Part shown: positions 7,898 to 15,789 of the stretch, piece by piece | Position numbering within the stretch: the stretch's first letter is position 1 | Layout of the letters: every line of letters begins with the position of its first letter | NCBI RefSeq assembly: GCF_000757385.1 | Contig: NZ_JRHH01000002.1 | Span: 1-64,000 of the forward strand | Source: Flavobacterium aquatile LMG 4008 = ATCC 11947 | GTDB taxonomy: Bacteria; Bacteroidota; Bacteroidia; Flavobacteriales; Flavobacteriaceae | Direction: 5' to 3' | Length of the DNA stretch: 64,000 nucleotides | Notes under the pieces: model-generated | What the model was told of the DNA's origin: nothing | Database searches by the model: none | The model's input: only the letters and a program-made list of their open reading frames with translations | Program-made: the position numbers and the translations under genes

Positions 7898-8763
7898 TAT
7901 AAAATCAAATTCCTCCTAAATTCACTTGGAGAATTTCCGGTTTCTTTTTTGAAAAGCTTGGCAAAATAGGAGTAGTTCTCATAATTCAATTCATCAGCAA
8001 TTTGACTAATCGATTTATTTTGATCGATTAAAAGTCGTTTGGCTTCCAGAATTACGCGTTCTGTAATTAGTTCGGTTGCTGTTTTATTTAAAATTGTTTT
8101 GCAAATTCTATTCAAATGCTTTAACGTAATACTCATTTTGGAAGCATAAAACGATGGCGATTTTTCAGACTTAAAATGCAGGTCAATTAATTTTTCAAAC
8201 TGATTTATTTTATGATTATAAATGGGTGTTTTGTGATTGTTCACAGGTAAATATTTTCTGGAAATTTCAATGTTTATGATATCGAGCAAATTTAAAATCG
8301 CCTCTTTTTGTTTTGATTTAACCGATTCACTTTCTTTTTTCATCAAATTGAAATAAACCTCAATATCTTGAAGTTCTTTTTCATCATAAAATAATTCAGG
8401 ACTTGATTTCACCGATTGATAAAAAGAATAGTCTTCAATTTTTTTATTTCCAAAATGTAAATTATAGGTTTCTTGCGAATAAAAAACAATGTATCCATCA
8501 ATATCATCAGATAATTCCCAATTGTGAATTTGTCCAGGTCGCAACATAAATAAGCTTCCTCTTTTTATATTATATCGATCAAAATCTATTTCATGAATTC
8601 CAGTTCCATGGGTAAATAATACTAATAGATAGAAATTATGACGATGCGGTTTTTCTATAAAACTGTGATCTGTTAAATGATTTTTAAATGTATTTACATA
8701 CAATTCACTATTTACAGTGTTGTAATTAAAATTAGAAATTCCATATATAGGAAGTTTGCCCAT
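7897..8763 (-). CDS. AraC family transcriptional regulator
   Basis: A 288-aa regulator with an N-terminal cupin-like sensor domain (about residues 25-150; HRHNFYLLVLFTHGTG and LFMLRPGQIHNW are typical) and a C-terminal AraC double helix-turn-helix (about 185-286). The second helix-turn-helix ends in the family signature ISQIADELNYENYSYFAKLFKKETGNSPSEFR (read in pieces). The ligand is unknown. It diverges from the DUF983 gene, with about 90 bp between starts, but nothing shows that it regulates that gene. No metabolic operon adjoins, so no target can be named. Confidence 0.9.
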   Translation of the reverse strand: MGKLPIYGISNFNYNTVNSELYVNTFKNHLTDHSFIEKPHRHNFYLLVLFTHGTGIHEIDFDRYNIKRGSLFMLRPGQIHNWELSDDIDGYIVFYSQETYNLHFGNKKIEDYSFYQSVKSSPELFYDEKELQDIEVYFNLMKKESESVKSKQKEAILNLLDIINIEISRKYLPVNNHKTPIYNHKINQFEKLIDLHFKSEKSPSFYASKMSITLKHLNRICKTILNKTATELITERVILEAKRLLIDQNKSISQIADELNYENYSYFAKLFKKETGNSPSEFRRNLIL

Positions 8764-8830
8764 TTTTTAAAATGTCCTTTTTGTATTAGTAATAGCGAAT
8801 TTACAAAATGTTTTTCAAACAAATTGCACA

Positions 8831-8838
8831 TAACTTTG
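8831..8838 (+). promoter_or_regulatory. Promoter -7 element of DUF983 gene
   Basis: TAACTTTG matches TAnnTTTG and stands 15 bp upstream of the ATG at 8854, a common distance in this phylum. Confidence 0.6.
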
Positions 8839-8853
8839 TAGAAAATTTTAATC

Positions 8854-9216
8854 ATGTTATCAACGCTATCGCACATTTTCAAAAATGAATGTCCAAATTG
8901 TAATAAAGGAAAAGTCTTTGCCGATAAAAGTTTCTTTTTTAGCATAGGATTTCCAAAAATGAATACGCATTGCAGTCATTGTAATTATAAATTTGAAAAA
9001 GAACCTGGTTATTTTTTTGGTGCAATGTTCGTTAATTACGCTATTACAGTCGGTCAGGCTTTGATAACATTTTTTATCTGTTCCTTGTTTTTTGATAAAA
9101 TTTTCGATTTCAGAATTCTGCTTATCATTGGTTTTGTAATTCTTACATTGAGTTTTTTCAATATTAGATTGTCACGGATGATTTGGATTTATGCTTTTAA
9201 AAATTACACTAATTAA
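8854..9216 (+). CDS. DUF983 family membrane protein
   Basis: A 120-aa protein with two Cys pairs near the N-terminus (CPNCNKGKVF and CSHCNYKFEKEPGYFFGAMF in part), a likely zinc knuckle, followed by two transmembrane segments. This is the DUF983 arrangement (residues about 10-90), a family of unknown function found in many Bacteroidota and Proteobacteria. The GYFFGAMFVNYA block is typical. Single gene behind its own promoter. Confidence 0.87.
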   Translation: MLSTLSHIFKNECPNCNKGKVFADKSFFFSIGFPKMNTHCSHCNYKFEKEPGYFFGAMFVNYAITVGQALITFFICSLFFDKIFDFRILLIIGFVILTLSFFNIRLSRMIWIYAFKNYTN

Positions 9217-9261
9217 ATTCGACCATCAGATTTTTAAATTTCATCATAGAATTTACTTTAT

Positions 9262-9269
9262 TATATTTG
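9262..9269 (+). promoter_or_regulatory. Promoter -7 element of the TPR membrane protein gene
   Basis: TATATTTG matches TAnnTTTG and lies 19 bp before the ATG at 9289. Confidence 0.6.
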
Positions 9270-9288
9270 TTAAAATTAATAGGTAAAC

Positions 9289-11547
9289 ATGAAAAATAAA
9301 TCTGCTCAAAATGAGGTTGTTTCAACTGATAATTTGTCTTTTTTTCAAAAATATAAATGGGCTTTTGTACCATTATTATTTGCTGTAGCACTTTATTTTA
9401 ATACTTTAAATCACGGTTTTGTTCTTGATGATAAAATCATATTTCAAGACAAAGGAGTAACTTCTGGATTATCTGGAATTGCTAAAATATTCACCGAGAA
9501 AAATCTTCCCGAAGCTCAAAATATCAAACCATATAGACCAATTACTGGTTTAAGTTTTGCTTTAGACTATCAGTTTTTTAAAAATGATAACGAAGCAAAA
9601 ATGGCTTCCAATCTACATTTAATGAATGTTTTGTATTATGCATTGGCATTATTTTTAACCTTCATTTTACTACTGAAACTTTTTAAAAATAGAAATATTG
9701 CAATTGCAGTTTCTGTTCTTTTCGCTGCACATCCAATTCATACAGAAGTAGTTGCTAATATCAAATCTAGAGATGAAATTTTGGCTTATCTCTTTGGAAC
9801 CATTATGCTTATTTGTTTCCTAAAGTTTAAAGAATCCAATTTAAAAAAGTGGTTGTATGCTAGTTTGAGTTTTTACTTTCTTGCCATTTTATCCAAAGAA
9901 AATGCGATTTTATTTATAGCAATTTTACCGTTTATAAACTACTATTTGAGTTTAGAAAAAGGGTTTAAAGCATTTGCTTTAGCGAATTTAAAACTGTTTT
10001 TAATTCCTGCAATTTTGTATTTAATGTTGCAAAGAATCATTTTAGGAATGAATTTAATGCCACAAATGACTGAATTAGATAATATGTTGGTTGGCATTTC
10101 GAATCCAGCTGAAAATTTGGCAACCCGAATTTATATTGTCGGATTTTATCTTTACAAAATGTTAGTTCCACATCCATTATTTTATGATTATTCATTGAAT
10201 TATATTGGTAAAAAAAGTTTTGCTTCGCCCGAAGTTTGGATGAGTTTACTTGCCATAATTTCAATAATAGTTTTGACTTACAAAGGAATTATTAAGAAAA
10301 ATAAAATAGCTTTTGGAATGGTATTCATGTTCATCACTTTTTCATTAACGTGTAATTTTTTCATTGCAATTGGTGCCACTTTTGCCGAGCGTTTTGCTTT
10401 CACACCAAGTTTAGGATTTGTAATTGCTTTGGTTTATTTGTTATTCGAATTGGTAAATCGATTGAAATTGAAGCAAGTTTATTTATTGCTTTTTATAGTT
10501 CCAATACTTTCATTGTACAGCTTTAAAACCATCACAAGAAATGCCAATTGGAAAGACAATGAAACTTTATTTGTGCATGATTATAACCAATCTTCCAAGA
10601 GTTTGCGTGTTCAAAATAATTATGCCGCGATTTTATATCAAGAAGCAAAAACTACAACCGATACTTTAGAAAAGAAACGATTGTATTTGAAATCTATTGA
10701 AATTCTTGACACGGTAACCAATCAATATGATATTTATATTGAAGCCTATATCCAAAAAGGAATTGCTTATTTGGAATTGAAAAATTGTGAAAAAGCACTA
10801 ATTAATTTTGAGAAGGCTAGGAGTATTGCCAAGTACAATCCGGTTGTTGAAGCAAATTTAGGAATTGGTTATATTAATTGTGGAAGACCTCAAGATGCGT
10901 TGACTATTTTTTCTAAATTGCTAAAGAATGATAACTTACTTCAGGATTTTTATTTGAAACACATTGGCGTAGCTCATTTTAATTTGAAAAATATAGATTC
11001 TGCCGAATATTATTTTAATCGATTAAAGAATGATTATCCTAATGATGTTGAAGTAGATAGTTACATTAAATTAGTTGCTGATTTTAAAAAAGGAACTATC
11101 GTTGCCGCAAATTCTTCGCAGGTACAAACTTCAACTCCAATTAATACTGCTCTTTACGATGAAGCTTATAAACTTTATCAAAATGGTGATAAAAATAAAG
11201 CCGAAAAAATGCTTTTCGATTTTACAAAAACCAATCCAAATCATGCTATGAGTTATGCTGTTTTAGGATTGATTTCGGATGAAAAACAACAGTTTGGAAA
11301 AGCTATCAAGTATTACAAAAAATCAATCGAATTAAATCCAGCCGATTATCGAATTCAATATAATTTAGGAAATACCTATTTAAAAAACAATAATGAAGTT
11401 GAAGCGGTAAAACAATTTGAAAAAACAATTGCAATTGAACCTTCCTATATTAATTCTTATAAATCATTGGAACTATATTATAAGAGTAAAAATAATGTTG
11501 AGAAAACTGCTTTTTATTCGAATAAAATTAAGGAATTAGGGAAATAA
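9289..11547 (+). CDS. TMTC-like membrane glycosyltransferase with TPR repeats
   Basis: A 752-aa protein in two halves. Residues about 25-420 hold roughly ten transmembrane segments of GT-C type. LDDKIIFQD in the first loop carries the acidic pair used by such enzymes, and AAHPIHTEVVANIKSRDEI matches the signature of the TMTC (DUF1736) group. Residues about 430-752 are helical tetratricopeptide repeats, for example YAVLGLISDEKQQFGKAIKY and YNLGNTYLKNNNEVEAVKQF. In eukaryotes TMTC proteins are O-mannosyltransferases of the secretory pathway. A role in protein O-glycosylation at the inner membrane is plausible, but substrate and activity are inferred. No neighbouring glycan genes support it. Confidence 0.8.
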   Translation: MKNKSAQNEVVSTDNLSFFQKYKWAFVPLLFAVALYFNTLNHGFVLDDKIIFQDKGVTSGLSGIAKIFTEKNLPEAQNIKPYRPITGLSFALDYQFFKNDNEAKMASNLHLMNVLYYALALFLTFILLLKLFKNRNIAIAVSVLFAAHPIHTEVVANIKSRDEILAYLFGTIMLICFLKFKESNLKKWLYASLSFYFLAILSKENAILFIAILPFINYYLSLEKGFKAFALANLKLFLIPAILYLMLQRIILGMNLMPQMTELDNMLVGISNPAENLATRIYIVGFYLYKMLVPHPLFYDYSLNYIGKKSFASPEVWMSLLAIISIIVLTYKGIIKKNKIAFGMVFMFITFSLTCNFFIAIGATFAERFAFTPSLGFVIALVYLLFELVNRLKLKQVYLLLFIVPILSLYSFKTITRNANWKDNETLFVHDYNQSSKSLRVQNNYAAILYQEAKTTTDTLEKKRLYLKSIEILDTVTNQYDIYIEAYIQKGIAYLELKNCEKALINFEKARSIAKYNPVVEANLGIGYINCGRPQDALTIFSKLLKNDNLLQDFYLKHIGVAHFNLKNIDSAEYYFNRLKNDYPNDVEVDSYIKLVADFKKGTIVAANSSQVQTSTPINTALYDEAYKLYQNGDKNKAEKMLFDFTKTNPNHAMSYAVLGLISDEKQQFGKAIKYYKKSIELNPADYRIQYNLGNTYLKNNNEVEAVKQFEKTIAIEPSYINSYKSLELYYKSKNNVEKTAFYSNKIKELGK

Positions 11548-11550
11548 AAA

Positions 11551-11574
11551 AAGCTCCAAATAAATTTGAAGCTT
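11551..11574 (-). terminator. Terminator hairpin between convergent genes
   Basis: AAGCTCCAAA (11551-11560) pairs with TTTGAAGCTT (11565-11574) with one mismatch. The A-run on its left gives a U-run for leftward transcription, so it suits the PepSY gene at 11583. Confidence 0.55.
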
Positions 11575-11582
11575 CTCTAACT

Positions 11583-12131
11583 TTAAACAAAAATAAGAAT
11601 TAATAAAGGTATTATCAGTCCAGCGAGTGCTAGTTTCCAACCTCTTTTCTTGAAAGTGAATTTTCCAGCAGGAATCATAATTGCTCCAGTAAAAGCAATT
11701 GTAATTAATGACAATCCAAAAATATCACTGTAATAAATCCACCAATTGGATGTAGATTTATGTAATTTCATTGTTTGACTGATGATGGGTGTTTTTACAA
11801 ACGATACAATTTCGCCTTTTCCAGTTTCCATATCAATTTCAACGTCGTGCTTTTCAAAGGAGATTTTAAACGTTCCTTTCTTTACATTGTGACGACGAAT
11901 TTTATCATCGATGCCTAGTTTTTTTCCTAATTCTTCAGCATATTTTTCACTAATTTCCTCTTCTGGCGGAAGTTTTACTGCAATAGCTTTCGTTTCAACA
12001 GTATATTTTTCAGGATGCCAATGTTCTCTGTGGTTCATTAATATTCCCGAAAAGGCAAAGGAAATAATTAATCCGATGTAGAAATATCCCAAATCACGAT
12101 GAAGGTTTCTAGCTTTTAATGGTGAAATCAT
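11583..12131 (-). CDS. PepSY-associated transmembrane protein, iron module 1
   Basis: A 182-aa inner-membrane protein. NLHRDLGYFYIGLIISFAFSG is the first helix with the conserved His of PepSY-associated proteins, then a periplasmic PepSY-like section (about residues 40-115), and two more helices from about 130 (HKSTSNWWIYYSDIFGLSLI onward). It follows the TonB receptor gene by 4 bp, so the two form one operon. Proteins of this type beside siderophore receptors are thought to act in iron release or reduction; that role is not shown by sequence alone. Confidence 0.82.
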   Translation of the reverse strand: MISPLKARNLHRDLGYFYIGLIISFAFSGILMNHREHWHPEKYTVETKAIAVKLPPEEEISEKYAEELGKKLGIDDKIRRHNVKKGTFKISFEKHDVEIDMETGKGEIVSFVKTPIISQTMKLHKSTSNWWIYYSDIFGLSLITIAFTGAIMIPAGKFTFKKRGWKLALAGLIIPLLILIFV

Positions 12132-12135
12132 GGTC

Positions 12136-14343
12136 TTAAAATTTGTATCGTAAAGAAGTTAAAAATTGTCTTGGTGCAATTGGATTCACACTATAATTTT
12201 CGTGAACTGTATAATTTAGTTCGTCTGTAATGTTCGATAATTTACATAAAATTGAAAATTTATCCCAATTGTAACCCAATGAAAAGTCAATAGTTGTATA
12301 ACCTTCAAGTGGAATTTCTCTTTCCCAAATTCCTCCAGGTGAGTCAGTATCATATTGATTGTTCCAACCGGCAACTCTATTTCCAATGTAATTACCAATT
12401 GCTCCAACAGATAAACCTTTTAAAGTACCCGATTGTAATGTATAGAAAAAGCTCAAGTTAGCAGTATGTGCAGGTGTTCTTGCAACGCGATCGCCTTCAA
12501 TAAAACTTCCGTCTAAACCAGATGTTTTTGTAAATCTCATATCGTTATAACTGTATCCAGCCAAGATATTAAATGCATCAGATGGTTTAACAATAATGTC
12601 AAGTTCAACTCCTTTACTTGTAGTTTCGCCGCTTAATTCTCTTACTTGCGGATTTGTATTCACATTTCCATCGGCATCAAATTCAGCAGTTTGAACCAAA
12701 TTACTATTTACAATTTGATAAACAGTAAGATTAGTGCTTAAAATTCCTTTGAAGAATTCCTTTTTTACACCAGCTTCAAATTGATCGATAATAGATGGCT
12801 TAATAGGTTCGTTAAAAATAGTTACACCACCAGTATTTGGAGTAAACGAATTAGAATAACTTGAGAATAATGAAATTGTCTTGTTAGGTTGGTAAATTAA
12901 TCCCACTTTTGGTGAAAATGCACGATCGTTTTTAACAGCTCCAGGTACAACTTTATCTGCTTCAACCGTTGTTGTAGGATTGTAAGTTACTGGTTTAGCT
13001 TCTTGAATTGTATAACGAAGTCCGGCTAAAACCTTGAATTTATTGGTAATCGAAATTAAATCTTGAGCGTAAATTCCGTAACGATTGGTTTCTGTTTTTA
13101 CAATTCTTGTGAGTTCTGAAAGTGGAATTGGCAATTCATCTATGTTTTCATAAGTTGAGGGATCAAAAATATTTATCGTATCATAAATATTCGGAGAAAA
13201 AACATAAGTATATGCATCAGCAAATGATTTTTCAGTATCAATTCCAGTGAACAATTGATGTTTGATTTTTCCTGTGTTGAAATTTCCTTGTAGGCTTATT
13301 TGATTGGCATAGATTTGCTCAACTGCTTTATTTTTTCCTAAAGGTCTATTCCAATTTCCATCTGCTGCAGGTTGGATACGTTCTGTACCTTCGGAAGCTC
13401 TTTGATAATCTTGGAATGAAGCATTAAAACTCAATCTCCAATTGTTGTTAAATTGGTGATTTAATAATAAAGTTGTTGTTGCTTGAGTCGTTTTTCCATT
13501 AGACCATCTTGCTCCTAAATAAGCATCTCTCGGTACATCAGCAATTGTTGTTCCTATCATTCCTGTACCAAAATCGGGTGTCCAATCGTCATTTAAGTAA
13601 TCTCCTTGAATTGTAATATCTGTTTTCGGACTTAATTTGAATAGAAACGACGGATTTACATAGTAACGTTCTCTTGTTGCAACATCACGAAAACTTTCTG
13701 AATTTTCGTATGAACCATTAATTCTAAAGGCAATGGTGTTGCTTAAAGGTCCGTATAAATCTATTGATGGTTTGTAGAAATTGTAACTTCCAGCTTGCAT
13801 AGATGCTTCTCCACCAAATTTAAATTGAGGTGTTTTGGTAACCATATTTAAGATTCCTCCAGGTGCCACATTTCCGAATAGTAGAGCAGAACCACCTTTT
13901 AAAATTTCAACTTTTTCTAAAGATGAAACTTCGGGCATTGAACCACTATTAAATCTAAAACCATTTTTAAAAATATTATTGGCAGACATATCATAACCTC
14001 TTGACCAAAAAGATTCTTGAGCGCCACCACGAGCAGAACCAACATAAACTCCGTTTGCATTTTTAATAACATCACTTAAGCGAATTGATTGCTGTTGTTC
14101 AATTACTGCTCCAGAAATTACTTGAACGCTTTGTGGCAAATCCATTGGTTTAATACCCGATTTAATCACTGAAGCATTTTTTTGTTGGTTTCCGGTGATT
14201 TGAACTTCTTTAAGAATTTCACCTTTTTTATTTTTTATAGTATCGTAAATTGCTAAAAGGTCATCGTCATTTGAGGATTCTTGAGCAAAACTTGTGGCAC
14301 AAAATAGGAGTGCGATGGTTGAAAGGAAAGTATATTTAAACAT
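12136..14343 (-). CDS. TonB-dependent siderophore receptor, iron module 1
   Basis: A 735-aa outer-membrane receptor. It has a signal peptide (cleavage after TSFAQ, about residue 20), a plug domain from about 50 to 165 (MDLPQSVQVISGAVIEQQ, then LEKVEILKGGSALLFGNVAPGG) and a 22-strand barrel ending in the aromatic FLTSLRYKF that is recognised by the assembly machinery. It lacks the N-terminal carboxypeptidase-like domain of SusC proteins and groups with FhuA/FpvA-type siderophore receptors. Ligand unknown. The upstream region has two palindromic sites (14344 and 14416), so iron control is likely. Related to, but clearly diverged from, the receptor at 15790. Confidence 0.92.
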   Translation of the reverse strand: MFKYTFLSTIALLFCATSFAQESSNDDDLLAIYDTIKNKKGEILKEVQITGNQQKNASVIKSGIKPMDLPQSVQVISGAVIEQQQSIRLSDVIKNANGVYVGSARGGAQESFWSRGYDMSANNIFKNGFRFNSGSMPEVSSLEKVEILKGGSALLFGNVAPGGILNMVTKTPQFKFGGEASMQAGSYNFYKPSIDLYGPLSNTIAFRINGSYENSESFRDVATRERYYVNPSFLFKLSPKTDITIQGDYLNDDWTPDFGTGMIGTTIADVPRDAYLGARWSNGKTTQATTTLLLNHQFNNNWRLSFNASFQDYQRASEGTERIQPAADGNWNRPLGKNKAVEQIYANQISLQGNFNTGKIKHQLFTGIDTEKSFADAYTYVFSPNIYDTINIFDPSTYENIDELPIPLSELTRIVKTETNRYGIYAQDLISITNKFKVLAGLRYTIQEAKPVTYNPTTTVEADKVVPGAVKNDRAFSPKVGLIYQPNKTISLFSSYSNSFTPNTGGVTIFNEPIKPSIIDQFEAGVKKEFFKGILSTNLTVYQIVNSNLVQTAEFDADGNVNTNPQVRELSGETTSKGVELDIIVKPSDAFNILAGYSYNDMRFTKTSGLDGSFIEGDRVARTPAHTANLSFFYTLQSGTLKGLSVGAIGNYIGNRVAGWNNQYDTDSPGGIWEREIPLEGYTTIDFSLGYNWDKFSILCKLSNITDELNYTVHENYSVNPIAPRQFLTSLRYKF

Positions 14344-14366
14344 TTATTTAGAATAATTAAAAATAA
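14344..14366 (-). promoter_or_regulatory. Operator-like palindrome A1, receptor 1
   Basis: TTATTTA at 14344-14350 is mirrored by AAATAA at 14361-14366. It touches the start codon of receptor 1. The same sequence with small changes lies at the same place before receptor 2 (17955). A repressor of the Fur or DtxR type is a reasonable guess. Confidence 0.5.
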
Positions 14367-14415
14367 TATTGATTTTCTGGTGCAAATATAAGTACGAGAT
14401 TTCGATTAAAAAAGT

Positions 14416-14438
14416 TTATTTAGATTAAATATAAATAA
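14416..14438 (-). promoter_or_regulatory. Operator-like palindrome A2, receptor 1
   Basis: A 7+9+7 inverted repeat, TTATTTA and TAAATAA, lies 73 bp upstream of receptor 1. It is nearly identical to the site at 18014-18036 before receptor 2, where only the central base pattern differs. Conservation between two diverged promoters is the main evidence. Confidence 0.55.
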
Positions 14439-14491
14439 TTAACAACTGTTCGGCTTTAAGTAATTGGTTTTCTGAAAAATAGGAGTAAAAA

Positions 14492-14519
14492 AAAACCTTG
14501 AATAAATTTTCAAGGTTTT
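14492..14519 (-). terminator. Terminator of iron module 2
   Basis: AAAACCTTGAA (14492-14502) pairs with TTCAAGGTTTT (14509-14519). On the minus strand a long U-run follows. It ends the operon formed by receptor 2 and its PepSY gene. A homologous terminator lies at 18090-18116. Confidence 0.85.
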
Positions 14520-14529
14520 AAATTGTGTT

Positions 14530-15729
14530 TTAATTCTCTAGTTTTTGAGCTTTTTTATTGCGTCTTCCATACCAAATTAAAAACCCAGTTACTGGAAGTG
14601 ATGCACAAATTAAGCTTATTATTAGCGCCAAAATTTTTGTCCAAATTCCAAATATGGCTCCAACGTGAATATCATAATTAGCTGCAATTGCTTTTTCACC
14701 TAAGTTTTTATCGTTGTGCGAACGAACATGTAATAATTCACCTGAATTTTCATCAAATATTAAACTGTGATTTACATGATACGAATAGGAGAGTTGTTTT
14801 ACAAAAACATCATAATTAGGATGTTCATGATCGTCAATGTGCTCGTGACCAAAATCTAAACTATAGCCAAAAGCATTAGGATATAATTCTTCGACTTTTT
14901 TACCTATTTTGTCTAACGTATGCTCGTTTCTTATTTCAATTGGTGCTTTTGTTTTGATATGTGAAAAATCAGGATAGGTTGTGCTTCCACCTGAAAAAAC
15001 AAAATAAAGAATCGCTTGAATAAAGTAGAACGCATAGAATAATCCAGTAAATGCAACAACAAATGCTATCGACGAAGCATAAAATCCTAAGATATTGTGA
15101 ACATCATAGTTTTTTCTTTTCCAATTTTTTACGTTTTTCCAGTTGAAAGTAAAACGTTGTTTTCGAGCATTTTTATTTTTTGGCCACCAAAGGATAATTC
15201 CAGAAATTAGCATGAAAAGGAAAATAAGTGTCGGAATTCCACATACATAAGTTCCCCATTCTGTATTGAGCATAAAACTAAAGTGAATGGATTTTATGAT
15301 GTTAAAAAAATCGGTTGTTTCATCATAAACACCTTTAATTTCGCCAGTGAATGGATTTACATAAACTGATTTGTAGATTATGTATTCTTCGTAAAAATTC
15401 CATCCGTCGGGATTGTGTTCGTAATAATAAAAAATATAACTTCTGCTTTTATCAATTGGGACATTCACCCAATGAACTGGATATTTCTCTTGAGTATATT
15501 CGTTTACTTTTTGTTCTAAAACAGTAAGTGAAAGCGGATTTTTGTTTGTAATATTCTTCTCATGATGAAATATCGACTCACTTCTTACAGAATTTGTAAT
15601 TTCTTCTTGAAAAACATAGATAGCTCCAGTGATAGAAATTATAAAAACGATTAAGCCCGAAGATAATCCGAGCCAAAGATGAAGTCTGCCAATCCAATAT
15701 TTAAATCCAGTCTTTTTTTGTTTTTTCAT
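14530..15729 (-). CDS. PepSY-associated TM helix protein, iron module 2
   Basis: A 399-aa inner-membrane protein of the PepSY-associated family. The first helix begins at about residue 10 (IGRLHLWLGLSSGLIVFIISITGAIY in part), followed by a periplasmic PepSY section, a helix near residue 170, a second helical pair near 225 and a last helix near 375. Conserved His residues sit at the helix edges (GRLHLWLG, VHNILGFYAS, DIHVGAIFG). The frame could start at 15765, but MKKQKKTG at 15729 gives a normal N-terminus. It follows receptor 2 by 60 bp and is longer than the module 1 partner. It may act in ferric-siderophore reduction; this is inference. Confidence 0.86.
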   Translation of the reverse strand: MKKQKKTGFKYWIGRLHLWLGLSSGLIVFIISITGAIYVFQEEITNSVRSESIFHHEKNITNKNPLSLTVLEQKVNEYTQEKYPVHWVNVPIDKSRSYIFYYYEHNPDGWNFYEEYIIYKSVYVNPFTGEIKGVYDETTDFFNIIKSIHFSFMLNTEWGTYVCGIPTLIFLFMLISGIILWWPKNKNARKQRFTFNWKNVKNWKRKNYDVHNILGFYASSIAFVVAFTGLFYAFYFIQAILYFVFSGGSTTYPDFSHIKTKAPIEIRNEHTLDKIGKKVEELYPNAFGYSLDFGHEHIDDHEHPNYDVFVKQLSYSYHVNHSLIFDENSGELLHVRSHNDKNLGEKAIAANYDIHVGAIFGIWTKILALIISLICASLPVTGFLIWYGRRNKKAQKLEN

Positions 15730-15789
15730 TTGAAAACAAGTGTATTGAAAAACTTCGGCAGCCAAGATTATGACTACCGAAGTTGATAA

